A stretch of DNA of 64,000 bases from Nelumbo lutea (taxonomy: Eukaryota; Streptophyta; Magnoliopsida; Proteales; Nelumbonaceae): NCBI GenBank assembly GCA_022828595.1, contig JAKGHH010000005.1:30888193-30952192 (forward strand), written 5' to 3'. Shown here piece after piece: positions 34,101 to 45,012 of the stretch (the first letter of the stretch is position 1; every line of letters begins with the position of its first letter). Both the position numbers and the translations under genes were made by a program. The notes below the pieces were generated by a model. That model was not told the DNA's origin and ran no database searches. It saw only the letters and a list, made by a program, of their open reading frames with translations.

Positions 34101-34735
34101 AGTTCTAAGGATAACTTAGTTGACTGAGACATGGATATTCAAAAATTTAACCATAACAAATGCAATGAGATATAATAAAAAACAGATAATCTTTTTTACA
34201 GTACAAATTGAAAGACCATCCTATGGGACCATGTGAATAACAAAATGCCTGTTGTAGATTTAATAACAGAACAAAATGAAAAAGAAGGACCTGTCAAAAA
34301 CAGAAAACTTGACAAAACGGAGATAAAAAGACATATAAATCAAATTGACTAGTAAAGTACAAGTACCAAGGACTGTTTCCTTACCAAAATTTGATTTGCT
34401 CTGTATTTTATTGGTTCCTGGTTGGTTCATAAAACCTCTTTTACAAACGATGAAAATGTAACTACAAAAACAGAAAAATGATGAAATGAAAAACAATAGA
34501 TAAACAGATCAAACTGACTAGTAAATTAATAGCAAGGACGGATTCCTTACCAAAATTTCTTTTGCTCTGTATTTAACTGGTTACTTGATGATGCAATATC
34601 TTTCAGAAAATTTGAAAATGCCACTGTACACCATGGCAGGACATTTTTTCACTCGTAGTAGTAATTTATCCACATCCTCATTCTGCTTTCTTAGAGTGAG
34701 GTTCCTTCAAATCCCAAGATGCTTTAATTCAAAAA
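34101..34735. other. Downstream flank of the PPR gene, with a local duplication
   Basis: No gene. Two diverged copies of a segment with CAAATTGACTAGTAAA, TTCCTTACCAAAATTT and TTTGCTCTGTATTT lie at about 34338-34430 and 34510-34575. The 3' untranslated region and polyadenylation site of the PPR gene should lie here, but I cannot place them. Confidence 0.45.
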
Positions 34736-37576
34736 TCACCAGTAATCTCCACAAGAACATGACCCATCTTGAAAATGGTGGAATCTACTCCAATCTCTGA
34801 TCACAATCTCCCTCTGGGTTATCTTGGAGATGAATTCTGTAAATGTATGACAATCAACACAAATGCGAAGGTTCTTCATAACATGGATGGGAATTCCATT
34901 TGGAGTATTCAAAACGCCAAAAACAATAGCAAGTTTCTCACTGTGGTAGAGGAGTACATTCTCTTTTTGCTCCTCCTCCACATCATGAAGAACAAAGTTT
35001 GTATTAGGGACATAACCCATCCCCTTAAGGCGCTCATAGAACTCCTTCAAGGTTGAGTATATATCATCAATCTGATCATGTGTCTTATCTCCAGTGACAA
35101 AAGAATGTAGCTTGTTCTTGACCTTAACCCAACTAATTCCTGGTTCCTTGGTGATTCCTTGATCCTTCATCAGTTGGCGAACTTCTTCAACTTCAGTCCA
35201 CATGCCTAGTGATGCATAGATGTTTGATAATAAAATGTAGGTACTGGAATTCTGTGGCTCCAATTGAAAGAGCCTTTCAGCAACTTTCCGGCCAAGTTCA
35301 ACATTTTGATGGATCTTACAGGCACCAAGGAGAGCTCCCCAAATTACAGAGTCCGGTTCTATGGGCATGCATTCAATAAATGCTTCAGCTTCATAAAGGC
35401 AACCAGCCCGACCAAGAAGATCAACCATGCAAGAATAGTGACATAGTGATGGCGTGAGACCATAATCTTGGCTCATGGAATTGAAGTAGTGCCATCCCTC
35501 ATCAACCAATCCAGAATAGCTACAAGCACATAAGACCCCTAGAAAACTGACTTCATCGGGTACAAACCCTTCTGCCTTCATTAGTTCAAAGATTTTTATG
35601 GCTTTCCTACTAAAGCCATTTTTTGCACAGCCACCTAGGACAGCATTCCATGTAACTAAATCACACATAATCATCTCTTCAAACACTGAAAAACCATCGA
35701 TACAACCACACTTGAGGTACATTGTTATTAGAGCATTGCCAACAAAGAGTTCTGCATCAAGCCCAAGTTTAAAAACCAATCCATGGATCTGTTTGCCAAG
35801 TTTGGTTGTACTTAGATCCGCACAAGTACTGAGAAGGCTAGCCAATGTTGATGAGTTTGGTTTAGTTCCCTCGGACATCATGTCAATAAACAGCTCAAAA
35901 GCCATATCTCCTTGCCCAGCTTGTACATATGCCGATATGATGGCAGTCCAAGAAACGACATCCCTTGTGGGCATTCTGTCAAAAGTGCTGCGAGCTTCAT
36001 CTAGCATGTAATTTTCAGCAAACCCTGTAATAAGAGAATTCCAAGATATGGTATCTCTAACTCTCATTTTATTGAAGATATGAGATACATCTTCCATGTT
36101 CTTGCACTTAGCATACATGGAGATTAATCCATTTCCTACATATGAGTTGAACTGGCTCCCTGTTTTAATGATGAGAGAGTGTATCTGTCTACCTATCTCA
36201 ACAGCTCCAATCGTGGTGCAAGCAAAGAGAGCACTGGTGAAACTAGATTCACTTGGTACAGTTCCTGATCCATGAAGTTGAGATAACAGCTTCAGAGCTT
36301 CTTCACTTCGTCCATTCTGTGCAAACCCAGAAATCATGGCCGCCCATGAAGCACCATTCCGTGCAGGAATCCTTAGAAACATCTCCTTTGCTTCATCAAG
36401 CATCCCATTCTGGGCATATCCAGAAACCATAGCATTCCATGTAATGGTATTTGGGTTTGGAATCTCGTCAAATAGATGCCTTGCTTCATGGATTCTCCCA
36501 TTCCGAGCATAAGCAGTCACCATCACCGTTCGGGAAGCAAGACTCTGGTCAGGCATCCTTTCATACAAAGCAATCGCATCTTCCAACCTCCCACACTGTG
36601 AAAAGGCTGCTAACATCGTAGTCCATGAAAATTCATTCTGCTCTGGCATCCATTCAAAAAAATTGGCTGCATAATCCAGTCTCCCATTTCTAGTATATGC
36701 ATTCAGAATTGATGTACCCACAACCACGTCTCCCTCATAATTTGTCTTGATAGCAAGTGTCTGCAGACTCTGAATTAGTTTCAAATCATTCAAACCAATG
36801 GCTGCTGAAAATACAGATGCAAATATTGGCTGGTCGGGTCTCAATCCTCCACAGTGCATGTTGAGGAAGATATCCCATGCTTCTCGATAATCATCAATGT
36901 GGACATACCCTGAGATCATAACCATCCAAGACACCAAATTTCTCTCTTGCATTGAGTCAAAAAGTTCACGAGCTTCAATCATCCGACTGCAATGACAGTA
37001 CCCAGTGATCATCGTGTTCCATGAAACTACATTCCTCTTGGGCATTTCATCAAAAAGACGTCTAGCGGACTCCACATCTTGATTGTGTATGTACCCGCTA
37101 ATCATAGCATTCCAAGATATAATGTTACGCTCAGGCATTAAATCGAATAACTGCCGAGCTTCCTCAATCCTCCCATTCTTAGCGTAGCCGGTAACTGCAG
37201 CAGTCCAAGTCTTCACATTCTTCCCAGCGAATGCATCGAAGAGCACTCGCGCATTGTTGACTCTTCCATTGTTGAAGTAGCCGGTGATCATGCAATTCCA
37301 AGTGACAGCGTCCCTTTGGATCATCTCGTCGAATATTCGACGAGCTTCGTCGACACGCCCCAGTTGACCAAGCTCTTGAATCCTCGCGTTCCATCGAAAC
37401 AGCTCGTTCTGTTTCTGAAATACCTGACGAATAGGAATAGCAGAAGTAGAAAAAGCGTCTATAGCGCAACAGAAACGCCGATTGACAGAATAACAAAGCA
37501 GCGAGTATCTACACCTGAATAAAAGGGGAGAATGACTGAATAAAAGCATCCGGACAAATGCACCGCCCACTGTCAT
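34736..37576 (-). CDS. PLS-class pentatricopeptide repeat protein with C-terminal DYW domain (946 aa)
   Basis: Intronless and uninterrupted. PPR proteins of this class bind organelle transcripts one base per repeat, and the DYW domain is a cytidine deaminase-like module that edits C to U in plant mitochondria or chloroplasts. Residues 1-55 are rich in Arg, Ser and Phe and almost free of acidic residues, consistent with an organelle presequence, probably mitochondrial. About 21 repeats run from residue 55 to 745, many of the short S type (for example NVVSWNTMITGY). E1 and E2 motifs follow to about 812 (VIWGALLGACKIHQN). The DYW domain covers about 813-946: HSE at 878-880, CVDC at 906-909, final CSCGDYW. 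These are the zinc-binding and catalytic H-x-E and C-x2-C residues, all present. The start is ATG 37576; the frame stays open to a GTG at 37630 but has no ATG there. The RNA target cannot be told. Confidence 0.93.
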   Translation of the reverse strand: MTVGGAFVRMLLFSHSPLLFRCRYSLLCYSVNRRFCCAIDAFSTSAIPIRQVFQKQNELFRWNARIQELGQLGRVDEARRIFDEMIQRDAVTWNCMITGYFNNGRVNNARVLFDAFAGKNVKTWTAAVTGYAKNGRIEEARQLFDLMPERNIISWNAMISGYIHNQDVESARRLFDEMPKRNVVSWNTMITGYCHCSRMIEARELFDSMQERNLVSWMVMISGYVHIDDYREAWDIFLNMHCGGLRPDQPIFASVFSAAIGLNDLKLIQSLQTLAIKTNYEGDVVVGTSILNAYTRNGRLDYAANFFEWMPEQNEFSWTTMLAAFSQCGRLEDAIALYERMPDQSLASRTVMVTAYARNGRIHEARHLFDEIPNPNTITWNAMVSGYAQNGMLDEAKEMFLRIPARNGASWAAMISGFAQNGRSEEALKLLSQLHGSGTVPSESSFTSALFACTTIGAVEIGRQIHSLIIKTGSQFNSYVGNGLISMYAKCKNMEDVSHIFNKMRVRDTISWNSLITGFAENYMLDEARSTFDRMPTRDVVSWTAIISAYVQAGQGDMAFELFIDMMSEGTKPNSSTLASLLSTCADLSTTKLGKQIHGLVFKLGLDAELFVGNALITMYLKCGCIDGFSVFEEMIMCDLVTWNAVLGGCAKNGFSRKAIKIFELMKAEGFVPDEVSFLGVLCACSYSGLVDEGWHYFNSMSQDYGLTPSLCHYSCMVDLLGRAGCLYEAEAFIECMPIEPDSVIWGALLGACKIHQNVELGRKVAERLFQLEPQNSSTYILLSNIYASLGMWTEVEEVRQLMKDQGITKEPGISWVKVKNKLHSFVTGDKTHDQIDDIYSTLKEFYERLKGMGYVPNTNFVLHDVEEEQKENVLLYHSEKLAIVFGVLNTPNGIPIHVMKNLRICVDCHTFTEFISKITQREIVIRDWSRFHHFQDGSCSCGDYW

Positions 37577-37857
37577 TCTCCGGTGAAACCTCCATACGAC
37601 AAAAAGCAAATTATTCGCGTACAAATGCACCGCTTGCCATCACTTTTGGCGCGGGCGAACCCGCAAATTTCTGGGTTTGAGTATTCAGGTCTGTCCCGCC
37701 CGCAAATGTTCCTGAATGACATTGATACCGGAAGGAATGAGCTTAGCTGACACGCAAAGGGCATTGCTAAAACCTCCCCGTCTTTATCACGTCAAAGGCC
37801 CAAATGCCTAAACAATCTCCACCTACAACGGACCCCACCACTTAAAATGTTTCCCAC
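37577..37857 (-). promoter_or_regulatory. 5' flank of the PPR gene
   Basis: About 280 bp separate the start codon from a hAT MITE. It holds two copies of ACAAATGCACCGC (37555-37567 and 37620-37632), so the start region was partly duplicated, and an E2F-like TTTGGCGC at 37645-37652. No clear TATA box. Any regulatory role is inference. Confidence 0.35.
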
Positions 37858-38393
37858 TAGGGGTGTCCATGGTTCGAGCAATTTTTGCAAATCGAACGGT
37901 TTTTCCATTTCTCCAAACTTAAATCGAACTGGTACCACCGGTTAATTGGTCTACAGTTTCGGTTTTTTTGTTTTTCGATTTCTTATATTTATAATATATA
38001 TTATATAAATATATGTATATATTATATTATAAATAATAAATGATGTATAATATATTATAAACATTATAAAAATATATAATATATAATATATTTATAAATA
38101 GATTATTATAAATATAATATATGCATATATTTATATACATAATAAATATATTTATATAATATATAGAAAATATATGACATATATTAAAAATATATAAAAT
38201 ATGCATATAAATATATATACCAGTTGGTTCGATTAATTGTCGGTTTTTTGTAGGTAATTCGAAAGTTAAGCCGATCCTTCGATTTTTCAAAAATACTAAA
38301 CCAAAACTGAATCGATCAATTCAGCTAACCGCATTTTTCGGTTCGGTTTTCTCAGTTTGGTTCGACTTTTCGGTTTTTTCATGGACACCCCTA
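37858..38393. mobile_element. hAT MITE upstream of the PPR gene
   Basis: 536 bp with ends TAGGGGTGTCCATGG and CATGGACACCCCTA, subterminal GGTTCG/CGAACC repeats and a very AT-rich middle. Flanked by TTTCCCAC (37850-37857) and TTTACCAC (38394-38401), seven of eight identical, fitting a hAT 8-bp duplication. Confidence 0.88.
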
Positions 38394-38439
38394 TTTACCA
38401 CCCCAAACTTAACAAGAGTTCACATCAGCGCCCCACAAT

Positions 38440-39239
38440 ACCCCACCGTCCCAAGTGTTTTCTTCGTCATGCCATTAAGTGTCACCATCACAAGTGTTTT
38501 TTTCACCATGCCATTAAGTGCCATCCACTCGATCGGCCAATTGTGTGTCATTATTTATGTCTTGAGTGGAATAATTCATGTATTATGTAAGGGGGAATGC
38601 CAATGGTATTATTATAAATATTCAATATGATTTTTCACTATTTTGATGTTTCTTTATGTTATTCCCCAAAAAGTTTAACTTACTCTTTAAGGGGAGATAG
38701 GTAGTCGAGTGTGCCAATAGCGTGTAAAGGTTAAGCACTAGGTCCCATTGACATAAACTTGTGTGCTAAGGTTACCATCAATTAATGCAATACAAATAGC
38801 CTTTTGACTAAGGGCTTGCTCGTTTCCACTTAACTCTTATCTTTTAAGAGGAATCTTTTAACTCTAAGAGAAAAATGGTTGTTCATTTCCTCTAATCTCT
38901 TATCTCTTAAAGTGCAACCATACAATTTTTTTGTTTTTCAATGATGCCCCCAGAAAGACAAACAAAAACTCTCATATATGGGGTCAAAATGGATATTTGA
39001 TAATTTTCAAAATTCAAAACAACATTATTTACATTTAGAGTTCAAAGGAAAGAAAAGTTCACTAATACCAATATATCTCTTTATATAATTATTGCACTTT
39101 TATGTCAGACTTTTAAAGCAAACGAACAAGCCTTAATTCATGTGCTATATTGTGGTCTTTCTTATATTGTTGCTTTGTCGCTTAAACTTACTTGATGCAT
39201 TTGGGTGTCGCACAAGCCCCAACAACTAGCCCCGTGACA
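38440..39239 (+). repeat. 5' LTR of element B, containing a MITE
   Basis: The end CCCGTGACA precedes the primer site. The 5' limit is approximate. A partial duplication of CCAAGTGTTTTCTTCGTC-type sequence (about 38450-38525) is found only in this LTR. Without the Tourist insertion its length is close to the 3' LTR. Confidence 0.75.
38811..39133. mobile_element. Tourist-like MITE in the 5' LTR of element B
   Basis: 323 bp with inverted ends GGGCTTGCTCGTTT and AAACGAACAAGCCT, flanked by TAA on both sides (38808-38810, 39134-39136). The 3' LTR at about 41970 shows the site without the insertion (GACTAATTTGTGTGC), so borders are supported by an empty site. A three-base duplication is typical of Harbinger/Tourist elements. 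Confidence 0.85.
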
Positions 39240-39241
39240 AT

Positions 39242-39259
39242 TGGTATCAGAGCCAAGAG
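39242..39259 (+). other. tRNA-Met primer binding site of element B
   Basis: TGGTATCAGAGCCAAGAG starts three bases after the 5' LTR and matches the common plant initiator-Met primer site exactly in its first twelve bases. Confidence 0.88.
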
Positions 39260-39305
39260 CTCCTTCACACATTGGACCATGTCTATCAACTCATTTAGCA
39301 CACAC

Positions 39306-40860
39306 AATGAAGAGCAACTATGACATCACTGAAGAAATCTCATACGGGCTGTCCCAAGCCCACAACATCAATGAAGACCCAACCAACCCGAGATTGGGTT
39401 GAAGAACTCCACTTCAACATGAAGACAATGGAGAATGATGTGGTGGAGCTAGAAGGGTAATTCAATGGCGCCTTTAGGGAGATCCATGACAAATTACAAC
39501 ACTTGGAAGTAGGGCCTTCCCAAATTAGCCTTCAAGGTCTGATGGACCAGTTCCAAGCGCAACTGGATGAGATGAGGGACAAGATGACACTAATAAAAAG
39601 GGCAATGGCCAACTCCTCCTATGCCTCGTCTACTCCAACCTCGATGCACGTAAAGGTACAACAGCCGACACCATACTCAGGTTCTTGAAATGCTTGTGAG
39701 CTTAACAACTTCTTATGACAACTTGAACAATACTTTACCACCAATAGCATCCAAGATGAGCAAATTCAGGTATGTACGACTGCAATGTATTTGAATGATA
39801 TTGCAATGTTATGGTCGCATAAGTGTTGTCAGGACATTGATCACAGTACACGCACAATCAATACTTGGGTCGACTTCAAGTGGGAGATCAAACACCAATT
39901 TTACCTTGAGAATGTTGAGTACCTTGCACAAAGGAAGATGAAGAACCTGAAGCACAAGGACTCATTGCATACCTATGTCCAAGAATCCTCATCCTTGATG
40001 CTTGAGATCTCCACCATGTTGAACAAGGACTTTTTGTTCAACTTCATGGATGGTATCAAACCATGGGTTGAGCTTGAGCTACAACAGCAAGGGGTGAAAG
40101 ACCTAGCAACCACCATGGTCGTGGCTGAACAACTTGTTGACTTGAAGAAGCCCGATGAAGCATGCCACTAGCTACCTAGTCCATGTATCATAAGCTTGAG
40201 TGGGGGAGACCCATGGTCAACTTCCACCAAAGAAAAGTAGTTGTATCCCAACAGACCAACTTATTAGCAACAAGGAAAGAAACCACAAAAAGCTAATAAG
40301 TCCCAAGGCTACAAGTACACTAGGAGACCCACCACACCTCCTATACCTTGCTTCATTTGCAACGAAATGCATTGGACAAGTGATTGTCCCATGCGAAAGA
40401 AGGTCGATGCCCTCATTGCCAAACTCAGTGATAGTAAGGAGAATGACAAGGAGAAACCCATACCCATGCCAAGAGTAGGCACTTTCCAACTCATAAGTGC
40501 CATGGTCAAGAAAGAGGCTATATCTAAACTGCCTAGCAAAGCCCACAAGGGGCTAAAATATGTAGACATCACCCTTGGTGGGAGGCTGAGTCAATCCTTG
40601 GTGGATACTGGGGCCACCCACAACTTTATCTCCCTTGCTAAAGCACAACGTCTCAACTTAACCTCCACAAAATAAATAGGTTGGATCAAGGTTGTCAACT
40701 CAGGGGTCAAGGCCATAGAAGGCATGGTTTGTGGAGTAGCACTACAAGTGGGACCATGGAAGGACAACATCAACTTACCCATGGTTCCTTTGGATGTTTT
40801 TCAAGTTGTCATTGGAATGAAGTTTTTGACATAGGCGAACACATCCCTCATGCCACACAT
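39306..40860 (+). pseudogene. Element B gag and protease remnant
   Basis: Frames carry the gypsy capsid domain at about 39790-40170 (FKWEIKHQFYLENVEYLAQR and LFNFMDGIKPWVELELQQQG), matching the Retrotrans_gag pattern. A CCHC-like knuckle follows at about 40350 (CFICNEMHWTSDC, spacing altered). A retropepsin with intact catalytic triplet follows at about 40605: SLVDTGATHNFISLAKAQ. The sequence after it (VVIGMKFL) fits the protease C-terminal part. The frame has several breaks. Downstream, 41020-41630 is Thr/Ser/Pro/Gln-rich low-complexity sequence and no polymerase. Confidence 0.8.
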
Positions 40861-41633
40861 CGATAGTTTATTCATCTTGGATGAGCATTCTTTATGCATG
40901 ATCCTAGTGACAATAATCCTCAATGTACATGGAAAGCAGCTTTTAGCCTTGCAGTTGTATCAAGAAAAGAAGCAGGCACCCTTGGAGCTAGTGCCAAGCC
41001 AACAGTAGAGAAGACCCTCACACCAACACCTAACATCAATGAAGGGGATGTCAACACAAAGTAGTTTACACTAAAGCAAATCCAACACTAGAGACAATCT
41101 CAACATCAGTGCCAACACTAGCACCAACATCAACATCACAAGCATCCAGCATAGAAGATGCTTGGAAGACCCAAAAACGTCTACAGCCACAACAATTTCC
41201 AATACAATCACCATCAGGGAGAGTGAGTGTCATCCTTTCCACATCCACATAGGTACCCTTTCCACCACCTTTCTCAAGTCAATCCTTATAGGAGCCTCGT
41301 GAGGAGTCATCCTTGGGGGGAAATCATAATGGGAACCAATACCACAAAAATCCAAACAATCATTTTGACCCAACCCTAGCCTTAACTTTTCCTACCACCA
41401 AATGGGAACACCCAAATCTTACCTCAAAGCAACCAGGAAGGGACTTAACTTAGGAACTAGTCATAGGTTCTCCCACCATCAAGAGCACCCTAAAGCCTTC
41501 CACACAACCTTATGCCCAAGCCTTGGAGGAAACAACGTTCACGAAGCAACTAAAGAATCCTCCTTCATCAATAGCAAATCCAAGCAACAAACAAAAGCTA
41601 GTCTTTGAGGACGAAGACTGAATTGAGTGGGGA

Positions 41634-42064
41634 TGACTATCACAAGTGTTCTCTTCATCGCACTATCAAGTGCCATCCACTTCTCGTAGCTCGCCAACCA
41701 CGTGTCATTTTCTGTCTTAGGTGGGGCAATTCATGTATTATGTAAGGGGAGAATGCTAATGGCATTATTGTAAATACTTAATATGATTTTTCACCATTTT
41801 AATGTTTTTTTATGTCACTCCGCTAAAAGGTTAACTTATCTTTTGAGGGGAGGTAGGTAGTTGAGTGTGTCAATACCGTGTAAAGGTTAAGCATGAGGTC
41901 CCCTTGACACAAACATGCATGCTTGTGCTTGTCATCAATTAATGCAATACAAATAGCATTTTGACTAATTTGTGTGCTATCTTGTTGCCTTTTCTTGTTT
42001 TATTGCTTAGGCCTACTTGATGCATTCGGATGGCGCATGGGACCCCAATGACTAGTCCTGTAAC
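41634..42064 (+). repeat. 3' LTR of element B
   Basis: It begins TGACTATCACAAGTG right after the purine-rich GAGTGGGGA (41625-41633) and ends TCCTGTAACA. 431 bp, diverged from the 5' LTR at many sites. Confidence 0.8.
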
Positions 42065-42600
42065 ACTACAACACATCCCGACCTTGTATTGGGAACATCT
42101 TCCGAAAATCTGTTGTGGGGCATTGTGGGGAGCTGATGTGAACTCGTTCAACAAAGCCCTTTCAGTCCCTTCGTGTACCTCCTCCTTTTTAGGCTCATGT
42201 CAATAGTGCATTCTACATGTGTCCACCAAACCATTAGTTGATCTTTTAGCCCATTTGAATCTGACGTCAATTTATGCTGCTAGCCACCTCACCTCCTTCA
42301 TACCTTGTCTATGGCTCCAAACCCCCAAGCTATTTACTTGTAACCATCCAACTCCACGTACAACAAGAGGCTAATACCTGAGACAAGGATGTGCAAGTAT
42401 ATTGTATCTCAACCTTTCTACAAAAACAATTCCAACCATTAAACGACCTATGATTTAAAAAATGTTGTATGATTAAAGCAGAGCTTATTGTCAACAATCC
42501 AGCGATGAAATATTGTCACTAACCACCTCATTAACTGATTTTTCCCACTTATCAAATAACCTATTGTTCCTCTTGTTCCATGGCCCCAAAAACTTTCATC
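42065..42600. other. No gene; inverted match to the left side of element B
   Basis: At 42108-42146 the word ATTGTGGGGAGCTGATGTGA is an inverted copy of sequence at about 38409-38445, on the other side of element B. Otherwise nothing recognised. Confidence 0.45.
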
Positions 42601-42604
42601 TTAT

Positions 42605-43800
42605 AATGAGTTTTTCTTTTTTTTTTGATAAATGTGTGGTATTTTATTAAGAAATTCCAACTTGTAATGAGGGCACCAACTGTAACCCCACAAAAAGAGT
42701 ACAATCCACAGAACTTAGGCTGATGCCCCTATGAACTATGCATCGAAGACTCCTTCAAGGGAATCTCCCAAAAAGGTCTAAAGCATATTATGACTAGTGT
42801 GGCATGCCTAGGTGCATAGGCTAGGCGTATTTCAAGGCCATGTGCCTTGTCTAAACCCAAGCACAATCCCTTTCACCTGAGGCCAGACATGCACATTTTA
42901 AACCCAAGCACAATCTGTAGGCCCCTTCTCTCCAGACTTGTTCTAGTGAGCCATTTATCTAAAGTCATAGCCCAAACCAAAAAATTCACTTTCGATGTGG
43001 GGGGGGGGGTGTAGGATTCCAAATCTTCTTACTAGGGAAATCCAAAGAACTAGATCTACTTAGCTTTGAAGCCAAAGATCGCACTGAGAAGCACCCATCA
43101 CCATTCAACTTCCAGCACCACTCATCCACCTTGCTAGTATCAAATAGAACAATCCCTGTTTGGAAGGGGGTCTTGAGAACACCAATCACCCCACCGGTTC
43201 ACCCCAAAATTGGTTACAATTTGGCTTCCTTACCAAGAATTCCTTTCAGTGCCAAATTTCCAAATCCACTTACTAAGGAGGGTAGTGTTAAACAGTTTTA
43301 ATTTTCTAATTCCCAGTCGCCCCTTCTTCAATAGGATGACAAGCTTTCTGCCACTTAATGAATAATGATATGGATTTTTCTTTTCTTCTTCCCAACCTTT
43401 CCATAGGAAATTTCTTTGTAAGCACTCTAGCTTTTTGGCAATTTTAGTTGGGATCAGGAAGAGGGAAAGGAAATAAGTAGGAAGTTTAGACAAAGTGCTC
43501 TTTATAAGAGTCACCCTACCCCCCACTGAGAGATATTTAGCTTTCTAGGAAGAGAGTTTTCTCTCCAACCTTTCAATCACAAGGTCCCACAAAGTAGGTG
43601 AAGTACACTTGGCCCTAGAGGGAGATCCAAAAACTTTATAGGGAGGCTAGTCTTAATACAAATTAAATGGCCTAACTCAAAGTTTAATAAATTAGATTGA
43701 GGCAGGTCCAAAACCAAGATGATAATCACAAAATGCAAATGAATAGAAGCATTCAAATAATATAGGAATAGAGAGAGCACCAAATGAGGAAGAAGGATTG
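42605..43800 (-). pseudogene. LINE ORF2 fragment
   Basis: Minus strand, in order: PIKFLDLPLG (end of the reverse-transcriptase core), GGRVTLIKSTLSKLPTYFLS, FLWKGWEEEKK, LGIRKLKLFNTTLLSKWIWK, then after a break DEWCWKLNGDGCFSVRSLAS of the zf-RVT region. These are standard plant L1-type ORF2 motifs. A T-rich stretch at about 42605-42618 could be its poly-A tail. A small piece with CCTAGGTGCATAGGCTAGGC at about 42808 recalls the hAT-like MITE family at 16159. Confidence 0.75.
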
Positions 43801-44655
43801 CATGTCTAGCACATCACAAAAACCAATTGGAAAAACTACAAAATGTGTACCTTAGATTCCTCTATCTTTCTCAAAATAAGCATCAAGTCACTTGCCTTAT
43901 GTCTAGATTCTCCAAATCCAACAGTAAGATGATTTATAAGCACTTCTTTTAGAATATTTAACTATACCATAACAAATGTAAGAAATACTATTAGAGATTA
44001 GCACACACAAAAAAGAAAGCATCAAGCTACAATATATTCATATTATTCTATAGACCTACCTCTTTTGCCACTGTAAATATGATTTCTTGTCATATAACTT
44101 CATTTGAGAAATACAACACAATAATTCCAATGGAACCAAAAGGGTATCCATTCTTTTTCCAACTTTCCCTACAAGGGCATTAAGTAGGCCTTGCCTTACC
44201 CCAATGTCCATTTCTTTTGAAATCTATAGAAAATAACAATTAAAGAGTAAAATAAACAACATGTTTAATTAGACTTGTTTTTGTAAAAATAAAAAAAAAA
44301 TCAATTAACAGAAATAGTTTGTATCAATGAATTAAGAGGAAGAGATTCAAGAGAACAAAGGGGAGAAGCATCAACCTTTAGGTGCATGTGCAACCCCATT
44401 TCTATTTATATAAATAAGCCTAAATACAATAGGATGGCTACTATAATCCTAACAGAAGCACTATAAGAAAATAAAATATAAGGGAGGTATGGTACATGAG
44501 ATCTTTGAATTGCTCTGGTTAAAGACTCTTAGGCGAATTGGGTATTTCTTGGGATGAATGATTGAAGTTGCAATCAAGCAAACCATTAAAATTTCCAATA
44601 ATCTAATATAACATGACATGACAAAATACACATAAGTAGATTCCATAAAAAGGTT
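43801..44655. other. No gene seen
   Basis: AT-rich sequence. No coding, RNA or repeat feature recognised. Confidence 0.4.
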
Positions 44656-45012
44656 TCGAATGGGGAGGTATGCCTACCATTCATGGAGGCCAATCAACAA
44701 TTGGCAGACATATTTACTAAAGAAGTTGCACAACTACCATTTAAAGACAATTAATGTCTACGTTTAACTTGAGGGGACTATAAGAATAGTTGAAAAGCTT
44801 TTGTTTTTTATCTTTTTCTTTACTAGGGGTCTTTCTGCCTTTTTTTTTTTACTTTTTATAACTAAAGAAGGGTGCAAATGGGTCAATATCTATTTTTCTA
44901 CACAACAATGTAAAAGTGCATAGAACCAGTTGTGAACTTATGACATTCTCTTCTCCTTTTACTCTATTGGTGCATCGCTCTTCTTTTATTCCAAGTTCTC
45001 CAAGTATTATTA
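44656..45012 (+). mobile_element. copia 3' end and LTR fragment
   Basis: The plus strand reads FMEANQQLADIFTKEVAQLP, the closing motif of copia RNase H (Q-x-A-D-x-x-T-K). It is followed by a CTTGAGGGGA polypurine tract at about 44769 and an LTR-like sequence of about 235 bp with a TTCTCCTTTTAC-rich end. The rest of the element is missing. Confidence 0.6.

Larger units (their letters stand above)
38440..42064 (+). mobile_element. Gypsy element with gag and protease only (element B)
   Basis: LTRs at about 38440-39239 and 41634-42064 share GGGGCAATTCATGTATTATG-like sequence, CGTGTAAAGGTTAAGCA and CATCAATTAATGCAATACAA. A tRNA-Met primer site, gag, zinc knuckle, protease and a GAGTGGGGA tract lie between them in order. 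Only about 2.4 kb separates the LTRs, and no RT, RNase H or integrase motif was found, so this resembles non-autonomous gag-bearing elements. Confidence 0.8.

Noticed and set aside
35598..36011. 137-codon plus-strand frame opposite the PPR gene
   Set aside because: Antisense shadow of the PPR repeats; no independent evidence of a gene.
37630..37630. Upstream start of the PPR frame at 37630
   Set aside because: The codon is GTG (GTG CAT TTG). No ATG lies between the previous stop and the ATG at 37576, which is the better eukaryotic start.
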